Shown: piece after piece, positions 1 to 9,291 of the stretch
How positions within the stretch are numbered: the first letter of the stretch is position 1
Layout of the letters: each line of letters starts with the position of its first letter
NCBI GenBank assembly: GCA_009733775.1
Contig: WOGZ01000471.1
Location: 1-20,224, forward strand
Length of the DNA: 20,224 nt
Direction: 5' to 3'
Source: Alectoria sarmentosa
Lineage: Eukaryota; Ascomycota; Lecanoromycetes; Lecanorales; Parmeliaceae
The notes under the pieces: generated by a model
What the model was told of the DNA's origin: nothing
Database searches by the model: none
Seen by the model: the letters and a program-made list of their open reading frames with translations, nothing else
Position numbers and translations under genes: made by a program

Positions 1-741
1 AAATTAAATTATTTACGATCTTTTATTTTAAAATAAATAAATAAACGAAATGAAGTAATCAAAATTTAAAACGTTATTTGCGTATTAATTATAATCATAT
101 ATAAAACAATTAAATTAAATAAATATTTATAATCGAATTTACGAACAATAATAATGTTTTAATCTTTACGAATATATCGTTCTTTTATATAAATAAAGAT
201 TTTCATTTTTATATAAACTTTAATTTTGATATTATTAATTACATTATCACTCGAAAACGTTTTAATGTTATAAAAATAAAGAATATTATTAATTATATAT
301 AAAACGTTCTCGTTTATATACGCGATAATTTGAATAAAACATAATTTGCGATAATCGAATAAGTTAATTATTATAAAAAAGATATAACGTTTAAAAAAGA
401 TGATCTCGTCTTTTTTAACAACAAAAACATCGTTATAAATAAATCATTTAAAAAATTGAACAACAAAATATTCGACTCATTCAAAATTATATTCGTTATC
501 GATTTTTGTTACAAATTGAAATTACTTAAAATCATAAAAATTTATAACGTCTTTCATTTTAAATTTTTAAATTTCATCGTTATTAATTTATTATTCAATC
601 AAAAAAACCCTTCTCTTAAAATTATTATCGTTAAAAATAAAAATAAATAAATAATTGAAGACATATTAAATTTAAAAAGATTATAAAATCGTTTTAAATA
701 TAAAGTTAAATGAAAGGACGTCGATAAAGATTTTAATTAAT

Positions 742-746
742 ATAAT
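742..746. repeat. Left target-site duplication (ATAAT)
   Basis: ATAAT directly precedes the TGTTA terminus of the putative solo LTR. The matching copy is at 906-910, directly after the TAACA terminus. Confidence 0.6.
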
Positions 747-905
747 TGTTAAGGAAGCTATGCTCGAAGAATTCTGATTGTGAATGTAAGATTGATTGTC
801 GAGAAGCTATCGAGAAATTTGTTATTTAACACTGTCTGTCTAGCCTTCTGCTATAACGTTATCTTCGTCTTCTCCGTTCCTTTCTTATCAAAGATATTCG
901 TAACA
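747..905. mobile_element. Putative solo LTR with 5-bp target duplication
   Basis: This 159-bp block is much less AT-rich than its surroundings and keeps many CpA/TpG dinucleotides. It starts TGTTA and ends TAACA, perfect 5-bp inverted termini with the TG...CA ends of LTRs. It is flanked by ATAAT at 742-746 and again at 906-910, consistent with a 5-bp target-site duplication. Its right third is pyrimidine-rich. No internal retroelement region follows on either side, so I read it as a solo LTR of a copia- or gypsy-type element. In an AT-rich target a five-base match can occur by chance, but here it coincides with both the compositional edges and the inverted termini. It is not recognisably the same sequence as the LTR at 19371-19551. 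Confidence 0.7.
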
Positions 906-910
906 ATAAT
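906..910. repeat. Right target-site duplication (ATAAT)
   Basis: ATAAT directly follows the TAACA terminus of the putative solo LTR and matches the copy at 742-746. Confidence 0.6.
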
Positions 911-2408
911 ATTAATGAAAATGAATTCGACATTGCAAAAAACGTAATGAAAGACTTTCATAAAAGATATTTAAATAAATCAAAATAAAAAGATTATGCA
1001 TTATTCGATTGAGCTAATGATTAATCTATAAAAAAAACTTATTATTCACTTTTCTTTTTCTTTTTTCTTTCTTTCTCATAATTATTATTATTATAATAAA
1101 TAACGATAATTATATATAACTTTCGATTATTATGCGTGCGTCTTCACGTTATTTTTTCAAACGATAAAATCGATTAATGTTAACGACGACGATATGTTGA
1201 TTTAAGATTTAAATAAACACGCGATTTTCATTACTCACATTATAAATATCTTTCGAAACCCTTTAACGACGTTTTAAAACCTCGTTATCATTATTATTAA
1301 TTTTATTCGATATTATATATATAATAACTTATAAAAAAAGATTATTCAAAATATTATTAAAATATATACGAATTTCAAATAAGGTTTAACGTCTGCGATT
1401 TAATTCGATTCGAAAGATTTTATTTAATTATATTATTTGATTTTTGCGATTCTTTTTTCGCTTAAAATATGCATTATTAAATAACATTAAATACTTAAAT
1501 GCTTCGACGACGATTATAACGTTAATTTTTTACGAAATTAAGTTATTTTTAAACGCTTAAAACGATAAAATATTATAATATCGACGATATTATTAACGAA
1601 CTTTTTATAATATATTATTATCGTTATTATTTTCAACTTTCTTTAATTAAAAATAACTATTAATTAAATATTCGAAAATATAAAACAAATTATAAACACA
1701 CTTCTTCGATTTTTATAGCGTTAAAACATCGCTTTTTGAAAAGAGAGAATAATGTTACGAGCGTATTTTACATTTTTAATAAAATTAACTTTTCTTTAAC
1801 ATCACATTTTTTTGACACTATTCGATTAAACTTAACGTATTTTAACAAAAATATCTGTTTTTACATAAATGTCTTTTTTTTATATATATATTTTCTTCTC
1901 ACTTAATTGTTTTATTCAATATACTCATATAATATAATTTTATATTAATTTTAATAATAAATATCGTCGTCAATTCACGATTTTGTTATAAAAATTATGT
2001 AATAAAAAATAGCTTGTTTATACGAAATTGTTAATATTGTTATTAATTAATAAATATATTAATAACATTTCGAATTAATAATAACTTTAATTTTAAATAT
2101 ATTTATTTTAAATGCATTTTTATAATCTCTTGTTATAAATATTTCCTTTTGAAAAAAATGTTCGTTTAACAAGAATTTTTTAGTTTTTTAATGCAATTAG
2201 CGATAGCGCCTTAACAAATATTAAAATTTTATCAAATGTCTTAAGCAAAAGCATACAAAGATTTTAAACACACGTCGATATCACTTACTCAAAATATCGT
2301 CCTTGTAAAAAATCTGTATATTATGAGGATCGCAACAACATTGTGAGTCTGAAAAGCCTGTTGGTAGGGTGCGGTACAAAATGACGCTTCTGATAGGCTA
2401 CAGGCATG

Positions 2409-2459
2409 ATTGCGAAAAACCCCCTACCGCCCTTAAAGTACCATTGCGAAAAACCCCCT
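2409..2459 (+). promoter_or_regulatory. Direct 17-bp repeat in the eS10 promoter
   Basis: ATTGCGAAAAACCCCCT occurs at 2409-2425 and again, identical, at 2443-2459, 34 bp apart, about 170-220 bp upstream of the eS10 start codon. The core GAAAAACCCC also occurs once in the divergent RRM/SEC31 promoter (9399-9408). Ribosomal protein genes commonly have paired promoter elements, so this is a plausible transcription factor site. The factor is not known from the sequence. Confidence 0.5.
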
Positions 2460-2626
2460 GCCAACCTTGAAGAATTGCCGCCCTGGCGCCGCGCGCCTGC
2501 TCTAGCGCTAGCTCACTAGCTCCCACAAACATCCTTCCTTGCATTTGCCCTTTTGATATTTAATCATCTATTCAAGTCGAACATTGATCAAAGCGATTCC
2601 CCGAATTACGACAGGAACTCGCGATC

Positions 2627-3487
2627 ATGTAAGTTTCTTTCCACATCTGTATCATTTTCGGGCATCGTTTAAAGGTTGAGCGCAAGCGATGAAATCTATG
2701 GCAGATCCGAGTCCGCTCCACCCATAGCTAACCAATATCAGGCTCATCCCTAAAGCTGACAGAAAGAAGATTCACGAGTACCTCTTCCGTGGTATGTCTC
2801 CCCGCGTACTGAGTCAAGCCCAACTTGCTCGTATTGCTGGCTCCATCAAGATGTGCTCACAGATTTTCCAGAGGGAGTTCTCGTTGCGAAGAAAGGTGAG
2901 CTGAGTATATACCCGCCCATGCGTATCGCACTCACAGAATCTTTGACAAGACTTCAACCTGCCAAAGCACAACGAGATTGACACCAAGAACCTTTATGTA
3001 AGATACGCCGCGCCTGATAAGTCTGCTCAGCTCTAAAATGTTACAGGTCGTCAAGGCTTGCCAGTCTCTCACCTCGCGCGGCTACCTGAAGACCCAGTGA
3101 GTTATCTTCGTTGCTCACATACGCAATTGAGATTCTTGCTAAATTGGGAAAAGGTTCTCATGGCAATGGTACTACTACACTCTCACGCCCGAAGGTCTCG
3201 ACTATCTTCGCGAATGGCTTCATCTACCGGCTGAAATCGTGCCCGCTACCCACATCAAGCAACAGCGTTCTCACGCTCCTCCGAAGGGTATGATGGGTGG
3301 CGACGACCGTGAACGTCGCCCTGGTGGACGTGGCGGACCTCGTGGCGATCGCGGCGATCGTGGAGACCGTGAAGGCGGATACCGAAGACGTGAAATGGGA
3401 GACGCAAAAGAAGGTGGCGCTCCTAGCGAATTCGCCCCCTCATTCCGCGGCGGCTTTGGTAGGGGCCGTGGTGCTCCTCCCTCTTGA
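2627..3487 (+). CDS. rps10: 40S ribosomal protein eS10 (S10)
   Basis: Structural protein of the small cytosolic ribosomal subunit. Inferred exons are 2627-2628, 2742-2791, 2872-2895, 2951-2997, 3047-3096 and 3154-3487, giving 168 residues, the usual size for eS10. The start MLIPKADRKKIHEYLFREGV is almost invariant in the family. The conserved plectin/S10 domain covers about residues 1-95 (including the WYYYTLTPEGLDYLREWLHL segment), followed by a Gly/Arg/Asp-rich tail (about 102-168) with RGDRGDRGDR repeats. The first intron (2629-2741, branch site GCTAAC at 2727-2732) interrupts the start codon: exon 1 contributes AT and exon 2 the G. All five introns have GT-AG ends and restore one frame. 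It is convergent with the M20 hydrolase gene downstream, and its promoter abuts the AT-rich isochore. Exon 3 is only 24 nt. Confidence 0.97.
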
Positions 3488-3760
3488 GGAATTCCTGGGA
3501 TTTTAGGAATGCGCCCTTAGAGTTGAATCACTTGAGTGGCCAAAAAGTAGCGTGTCTGGTCGAGTGAAAGAAAATGCCGGGGTAGCTTTGGTCGAAAGAG
3601 GCAGATGACACTGCACATTGCCAGTCTTTAGAACAAACCCTCAAAATTTGCGTGATTTCTGCACTAGGTTCCTTGTAAAGTGCTACTGACTAAGGTGTAC
3701 GCGCTGAGGCACATCAACAATGAACGAACCTACATCTTGCCACAAGGTCTACATAGCAAA

Positions 3761-6032
3761 TTATACCTCTTCATTCTTACTTTGCTGTGCTCTGAGCATA
3801 TCATAGCGCAGCACAGCGCCCATGAGAACCTGCGCTCCATTGCTGCAGTCTTCAATCGAACAGTACTCGGCCGGATTATGTGAGACTCCATCGCGGCAGG
3901 GTACAAAAATCATTGATGTCGGTACCACTTTGCTGCAGAACACACTATCACTGGATTTTTATCTCAGAGTCAGTATTGCGTTTTTGAGGGGGTATATCGA
4001 GCCTTGGAACATGTCTCCAGAACAGACACTCTCAAGACATGTCTCAGGCTCCAGATCTGGTCCAAAGGAGGAAATATGGACTTCGAAAATACGTACTGCC
4101 CAGCCCCACTAATCATTGCTTGTGTGAGTTTCTCGTGTTCATCTCCAAATAGTTCTTTTGCGCTCTCGTATACACAACGGATGCAGTCTTCATCGAACTT
4201 GATGGCTTCACTTGGTGCGTCAAGAGTCCATTCCACAGTGCATCCTCTGCCAATAGTTCCGCCCTCGTTCAAGTCATCTACTGCTTCATTCTTTGCGATC
4301 TTTTCAAAGTCGGCTTTGAGCTCATGTTCCAGCTTCATTAAACGGTCGTCTTCACCCGCCCGAATATCAAGAGAAAAACGAGCAGTTCCAGGCACAGTGT
4401 TCGTGCTTCCGGGGCTCAGGCTCAGCATTCCAGTACTTGCCAAACAAGAGTGCTTCGTTGCCAGTCGATGAGAGTGAAGTATCAACTTCGCTGCCGTGAG
4501 CATCGCACTGAGTCAAGATTTTGGAGTCAGTATTGCCAAAGTTGAAGGAATATCTCAAGTCTTGAAATATGTCAAGATTGTAAAAGATTTGCTTCAAACA
4601 ATCCAAAAACACATACTCGGACCTATTAGCGAAGTCTGTTGTGCCAGTATGACAGTCGCGGCCGTTGACGGTTAAAGTGTGCCAGCGGTAGGCTTGAACC
4701 TTCACGTGCAAACTGTCAATGGGCGGATTTGCAATTTTCGATACAGGTTCCCAACTTACCCCATGGACCACTCCAATTTTTTGCTCCTGGCTTTCAAGAC
4801 GAGGACCTTGTTCTATCACCCCTCCAGTTAGTCCATCAAACCTTGGTACGTCGAAAATCAATAGGCGGAACCAGTGCACAACACTTTGGGTAGCATTATC
4901 GAGACGAATTGCGGTAGGAATATCAAATAAACTGCGAGAATTTCCCTCACCGATATGCAATTCAAAATGTGCCTGCAAGTACAATCAGTCGTCTGACTGT
5001 TAAAGATCACGGACTGTGCTACTTACCGCGATAGGCATTGCGCTAAAGCTGGACTCCATTGCACCTAGATAGCCAATACGCTCGAGCTCCTGTTTCAGGG
5101 TCTGCTTCCCGCCTCCAACCTCTTGAAGACTGTGAGCTTTCTCAAGGGGAATTTTGCCGGCCCAGACACCTGATGATACCATTGAGATGGGAAACCTCGC
5201 TCCTTCTTCGCTACGAGCCATACCACCATCAGCTTAGTTGTTAAAATATACCTAAGTGTTGCTCACTTGGTCCAATTGATCACACCCACAGGAAACTGGG
5301 TTTCGATTTGCTCCTCTTCTAAAACTCTGAGCATTTCGACTCCAGCACAGACTCCCAAGATCCCGTCCTGCTCTTTCATTAGCGTTGTCTGGGCGTCTAA
5401 TGTCAGAATTTTTTACATATCGTCCTCCAGTGGGCCTGACGACAATCAATCACAGGTTTTTGTCATTATACTCAGCTTTGGTAGTCTTACTGGGTGTCTA
5501 GATGTGAAGCTACGACTGTTGGGGGTCCCGCATATTTGCCTTGTCTTACCGCAAATATATTACCCTGGTCGATGATAAGGAATATCAGTTTATCAATTTT
5601 ACGTTTGGGGAGGCCACTCCTCATACCATCGAATCAACCCTGGTGCTACAGCCAAGAGATTCCGTAGTTGCCACAAACCAATTGCGAGCTTCCCGATCAC
5701 CGTCAGATAGAGCCAGCCTGGACATGCCCGTGTCGGTCTCGTCTCTGCCTCAAGGTCAGCTCAGCTAGAGTAGACTGCGCTGATATCTTTTGTAAGGAAT
5801 GAAAGACAAAAAGTGAGACCTACTCGCCCCATCTCTCACCCTGACCGAATTGGCAAGTGTGATGGATATCGGCCCACAGTCTGTCTTTATTGACCTTGGG
5901 TGTAGAGACAGAAGGGTTTATAGAGGTTGTAATTGCCAATCGTTGCACCCTCAAAAGAGGGTTACGTCTCCAAAATCTTCGTGAATACCCCAACCTTATC
6001 TTACCTAATGCACATAGCCCCAATGAGGCCAT
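3761..6032 (-). CDS. M20-family amidohydrolase (beta-ureidopropionase / N-carbamoyl-L-amino-acid hydrolase type)
   Basis: Zinc hydrolase expected to split a carbamoyl or related amide from an N-carbamoyl amino acid (pyrimidine or hydantoin catabolism); the exact substrate is unknown. Exons read on the minus strand: 6032-5824, 5744-5627, 5564-5491, 5435-5417, 5367-5267, 5210-5027, 4972-4951, 4812-4760, 4699-4617, 4507-4097, 3950-3761; 487 residues, no internal stop. Family motifs in order: SHLDTQPTGGRYDG (129-142, metal ligands H130 and D141), NEEGARFP (174-181, catalytic and ligand glutamates), HFELHIEQGP (237-246, H241), HTGTTDFANRSD, and a C-terminal VSHNPAEY (H449). The first 40 residues are rich in Arg/Leu and nearly lack acids, so a mitochondrial presequence is possible. 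Separate open frames make the locus look broken, but splicing at good GT-AG sites restores a complete protein. Two exons are only 19 and 22 nt. The start is the ATG at 6032; an in-frame GTG lies at 6056. Confidence 0.9.
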
Positions 6033-6186
6033 ATCAGCAAGTTGTTCGCAGTCCACAGCAAGATTTGCGTAGCGAGATGCTTTAGCCCTAAAAAATACCT
6101 AGCGTGTGTATCGTAAAGATCGGCGCCGCAAGAGAATCGTCTGTAACGGTCCGCCAAGCAACATCAAAATCAACAGCGCAGCGATA
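6033..6186. promoter_or_regulatory. Shared divergent promoter, M20 hydrolase / mL61
   Basis: Only 154 bp separate the two divergent start codons (6032 on minus, 6187 on plus), so both promoters must overlap here. No TATA or other recognised site could be named. Confidence 0.6.
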
Positions 6187-6892
6187 ATGAACGTTGTAAA
6201 GCGTACGAGAAAGCTGAAAGCGGTGAGTCTTGGGTGAGGAGAAGCCGAATCTCCCCTCGCTAACAACAGGTGCACAGAAAGTGAGTATAGGACAGAAAGC
6301 TCGTTAGAATTTGTGGAGCACGCCTTAATATGTTACATAGCTTCTTGATATTCGCATTGGACCTGGAGCAGCTGTGTTATCGAACGACGTCAAGCGGATA
6401 CATCTCAATTTCGCCCATAAGCTCAACGATGGCCACCTCGGCGCTCGTAAAGTTTGGCGCAAATATCTTCCTCGACTCAAGTACCACAATCCCGCGATAT
6501 CGATGACCGTAAATCGCACACTTGATCAAGGAGGACCCGCGACCCTTACAGTCTTCTTCGCCCCTCCTCCAAGATCTTCTTCCGCTACAGCATCGTCTGC
6601 GCCTTCTTCGACAGATCCTTCTGCTGCACCCTCAGGATATGCGCCTGCTGCCAGGATAGAGACGATTGATATGAAGCATAAGCATGAAAGTGAGATTTTA
6701 TCAAGGCTGTTGGAGTTGACGAGAGGAATAACATACGAGGCGAGTCCGGATGAGTTGGCCGAATTGAGAGACGTTGATGAGGAACAGAAGCGGAGCGAGA
6801 GAGACAGAGAGGCACAGGCCAGGTTGAATGAGATTGAGAGGCAGGAGAAGGCACTACTCGATTTGGCAAGAGGGGGGGTCGAGGCTGCTTGA
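6187..6892 (+). CDS. Mitochondrial large-subunit ribosomal protein mL61 (MRP49-type, L51/S25/CI-B8 domain)
   Basis: Component of the mitochondrial ribosome. Exon 1 is 6187-6222 (basic start MNVVKRTRKLKA) and the last exon is 6341-6892. Joining them directly (intron 6223-6340, 118 nt) gives 195 residues. A better splice model may be two introns, 6223-6277 and 6281-6340, around a 3-nt exon AAA (6278-6280), giving 196 residues. The thioredoxin-like domain (about 13-85) contains LLDIRIGPGAAV, GHLGARKVWRKYLPRLKYHN and SMTVNRT, typical of fungal MRP49-like proteins. An Ala/Ser/Pro linker (about 86-116) follows, then a charged, probably coiled-coil tail (about 120-190). It is divergent from the M20 hydrolase gene and convergent with COX12. 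The family is confident; the number of introns near the start is the uncertain part. Confidence 0.87.
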
Positions 6893-7183
6893 AAGTCATC
6901 GTCACAAGCAGCCATTGTATACATAGTCCACAAGAAACAACGGGCTTGAGAAGGGCCACTATTGGCTACGTAATTGAATAGCGTTCACAACCCATGCATA
7001 AAATCAGGGAAACGGATTTTTGACTGTCTAGACTCTTGGAAGGATCTCAATGATATTCTTTCATGACTCTATGTATCATAATCATGTGGAGTGTCCAGTA
7101 AAGCAATCAGAGCCAAGTTGAGTTCTCAGGAACCGTTTATCTCATATGCCTTGCGAATATCTTTTGACTGGAGTAATCTGGTT
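6893..7183. other. Convergent 3' intergenic region, mL61 / COX12
   Basis: This 291-bp region lies between two converging stop codons. I see no gene, RNA or repeat; it presumably holds both 3' untranslated regions and polyadenylation sites. Confidence 0.6.
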
Positions 7184-7764
7184 TTACTCAAGATCGACTG
7201 GGAAGTTGCCATTCTCTATCGATGAGGTTAGAAGCTGTACGATATACGGAGCGGCTTGATCATACCTCGCTGATCGTCCCAGCGTTCACACCATGCACTA
7301 GGGCAAAGTGATCGGTAGGCCAGGAAGAACTGAAGAACGAAGATTAGCTGGAGGACCTGGAAACAGCGTCAAAACTGATGTACCTGACGGCATGGAGCGA
7401 AGTCTTCGCCTTTGGCTAAGACACATTTGTGGTAGTCGACATAATTCTGCCAGCAGTGCTTGGTTCTATGAACGACATGAGCTCTATTCACAGGAGTAGG
7501 AATTAATTTGGGTACGCACTGGTTTTGATTGGGGAATCGCGCATCGAAGCCTACAGACACTACATCAGTCACAGGGGCTCAAGGCAATGGACACAAGAGA
7601 TTTCGTTCCAAGTGTTCCTCATGAAAGAAAGCGCTGAGGGAGCTGACCGGCTGCCATATACATCAGTATCTACAGCATAAAGGGACACGTGACTAAAAAA
7701 CGGAGCACTTACCTGTGACAAATTTGAATGGCTTGGTCACGAGCTTGTCTTCATCGTCCGCCAT
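7184..7764 (-). CDS. cox12: Cytochrome c oxidase subunit COX12 / COX6B
   Basis: Small peripheral subunit of respiratory complex IV on the intermembrane-space side. Exons on the minus strand are 7764-7713, 7550-7520, 7465-7384, 7329-7266 and 7215-7184; 86 residues, the usual length for the family. It carries the twin-cysteine signature expected for import through the Mia40 relay: C32-x9-C42 in CWQNYVDYHKC and C53-x10-C64 in CRQFFLAYRSLC, which fits COX6B's CX9C/CX10C pattern. The lead-in GFDARFPNQNQTKHCW is strongly conserved. It starts ATG at 7764 and ends TAA at 7184. Introns are 50-162 nt with GT-AG ends. It is head to head with the B12D-like gene, so the two probably share a promoter. Confidence 0.97.
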
Positions 7765-7988
7765 TTTGATGAGTGCTTATGTAAGTCCGGGTATGGTAAA
7801 AGATGGCTGTATGTGTTGATGGTCAATTCAATTCGGAGGGTAATTTGGACATCCGTGACCCGTGCTCCCGTGGAGAGTTCTTGGCAAGACGCTAGCGCGG
7901 TACCTCTCCCGGCGCCTTCGAACTTCATCGCTGCCAACTACGTAAGGTGCCAAAGTACTCTTTGAAGTTCGCAATTGTCTTCGCAAGT
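7765..7988. promoter_or_regulatory. Shared divergent promoter, COX12 / B12D-like gene
   Basis: 224 bp separate the divergent ATG codons of two small mitochondrial membrane-complex genes. The segment includes the GC-rich block GGTACCTCTCCCGGCGCC (about 7899-7916). No known factor site was recognised. Confidence 0.55.
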
Positions 7989-8483
7989 ATGTATCCAACT
8001 CGAATACTCAGGATGCAGCCTACGAGGCCTCTTTATAGGCCAATGCCAGTAAGTCAATGTCGTCCACTTTCCCATCAGTCACTAACTTTCAGCAGAAAGA
8101 GGAGCACAGCGGTATGGTCATCAATCTCCTCAAGAGGACCGCACACTTGCATAAAAGATACCGAAATCGCGAGGCTAACGACAGCTTTGACCAGCACACA
8201 CAATATCCCAGCGTCTGCGAACACTGAAGAAGATTCCTCCGGAGCTCATGCCATTGGGTAAGCTGTGCCCTTCCAGACTGTTAAGAATACCTTCACTAAT
8301 CCGTCCCACAACAACAGGTGTTGTACTTGGGTAGGTTCGATTGATCCGCATGGAACAAATGATCTAATGAATTTCCGCTTCAGTGTTGCAATCGGATTTG
8401 CTGTCTACAGTCTGGGAAATAAACTCGTCACGGATAAGACGCTACGTCTCCACAAGACAAACCGATCAGAGAATTTCAAATGA
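7989..8483 (+). CDS. B12D/MLRQ (NDUFA4-like) family small mitochondrial membrane protein
   Basis: Very small protein resembling fungal proteins labelled NADH-ubiquinone reductase complex 1 MLRQ subunit (B12D family). The animal relative NDUFA4 is now assigned to complex IV. Exons: 7989-8048, 8093-8111, 8195-8257, 8318-8330 and 8384-8483; 84 residues. It begins MYPTRILRMQPTRPLYRP, a basic stretch consistent with mitochondrial targeting. Then come EEHSAHTISQRLRTLKKIP (23-41), one hydrophobic segment (about 45-64, PLGVVLGVAIGFAVYSLG) and a short polar tail with TDKTLRLHK. Four introns of 44-83 nt have good branch sites (CTAAC 8082-8086, GCTAAC 8174-8179). Exon 4 is only 13 nt and exon 2 is 19 nt. 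The acceptor at 8090-8095 is CAGCAG, so Gln21 may be optional. Family assignment is by memory of conserved segments and is good but not certain. Confidence 0.8.
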
Positions 8484-8720
8484 ACTAGCCTCCCCAAGCC
8501 GGACGTGGTCCTCGACAAACGGTGATGGTCGGCCTTGCGAGCGGTGCGCCAATGAATGGAATCGGAGTTTCAAATTGGCTGGCAGGGTTTGAGCAATGTG
8601 CGCTAAGAAGTCGTTGTCATGTACATACAAGTAGCATAAAATCCTTCGGCGGACCCAGAGTCCCAACCTGTCCACGCATAAGACAGAGGGAACTGAATAA
8701 TGTCGTCACCCGTTGCGCTT
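8484..8720. other. Convergent 3' intergenic region, B12D-like / RRM gene
   Basis: This 237-bp region lies between converging stop codons. Open frames crossing it are shadows. Nothing else was recognised. Confidence 0.5.
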
Positions 8721-9291
8721 TCACACTGGCTGCGGTCCAGCTACGTCTAAGCCTTCGAGACCCTGCATAGGGTGGTCCGCGATGGCTTCCATTTCTCCTC
8801 GTCCTGGACCAGTTGCTATCCGATCTTCTTCGCTCACGGCATGCTTTGCTAGATAACCCTCCTAAACGTGTGGTCAGAATATGAATTCCAATACAGGAAT
8901 GAAGAGGCCAGACCTACCGACTCCCAAATAGCCGTTTTGCTTCCGAGACCCTCGTTACTGTCTTTCTGCGGTTTGGCTGCCGCGACCTTAATGACTCGAC
9001 CAAAAAGCTCACTCTGATCCATGTTGTCGATTGCTTCTTTTGCATCTCCTGGGATTTCGAATTCGACGTAGCCGAATCCTCTGTGAGGGTCCGTTGATGA
9101 TGGTAGCTCGGCTTTGGGTATTGTGACGTCTACAATCTCGCCGAAAGGCAAGAAAGTGTCTGCCAATAGTTTGTCGTTCACCGCATTGTCAAGACCAGCA
9201 ACGTAGACTGTTGACTTCAGGCGGGACTTCAGACATCAGCCGTTGGGATCTACGAAACGGGGGTGCATTAAAAACGCACTGAGTCTGTCAT
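8721..9291 (-). CDS. RRM RNA-binding protein (PPIE/Cyp33-type RRM, no isomerase domain)
   Basis: Predicted nuclear RNA-binding protein. Exons on the minus strand are 9291-9280, 9214-8918 and 8861-8721; 149 residues. One RRM occupies about 5-83, with RNP2 VYVAGL (7-12) and RNP1 RGFGYVEF (49-56). The flanking segments PFGEIVDVTIPK, AKEAIDNMDQSELFGRVIKVA and SKTAIWESEGYLAKHAVSEED match fungal proteins related to the N-terminal RRM of peptidyl-prolyl isomerase E. The tail DHPMQGLEGLDVAG ends the protein and there is no cyclophilin domain, as is usual for these fungal forms as far as I recall. The first coding exon is only 12 nt (Met-Thr-Asp-Ser). An ATG at 9236-9234 inside intron 1 is out of frame and is not the start. 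It is divergent from SEC31. Confidence 0.9.

Larger units (their letters stand above)
1..2300. other. AT-rich, RIP-like isochore (left)
   Basis: This stretch has no credible gene. It is dominated by A/T runs, and most remaining C bases sit in CpG (for example in 1141-1200, six of nine C are CpG). Small open frames such as 456-650 encode only low-complexity K/I/F/N-rich peptides and look accidental. One compositionally distinct insert (747-905) is annotated separately. A pyrimidine-rich tract (CTTTT/TTCTTT) lies at about 1048-1077. The pattern fits old transposon DNA decayed by repeat-induced point mutation, but no transposon protein could be read. Composition changes gradually to gene-like between about 2200 and 2340. 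Confidence 0.85.

Noticed and set aside
456..650. 64-codon open frame in the left AT-rich region
   Set aside because: Composition is K/I/F/N only as expected from random AT-rich DNA; no motif, no splice context, no ATG at its stated start.
1753..1805. Second TGTTA...TAACA pair in the left AT-rich region
   Set aside because: Only about 50 bp, no compositional contrast and no matching flanking duplication.
6033..6056. M20 hydrolase start at the GTG at 6056
   Set aside because: Nuclear genes rarely start at GTG and an in-frame ATG follows at 6032.
9195..9236. Frameshift in the RRM gene (ATG at 9236 gives MSEVPPE then the wrong frame)
   Set aside because: A 65-nt GT-AG intron (9279-9215) with an upstream 12-nt coding exon restores the frame; the ATG is intronic.
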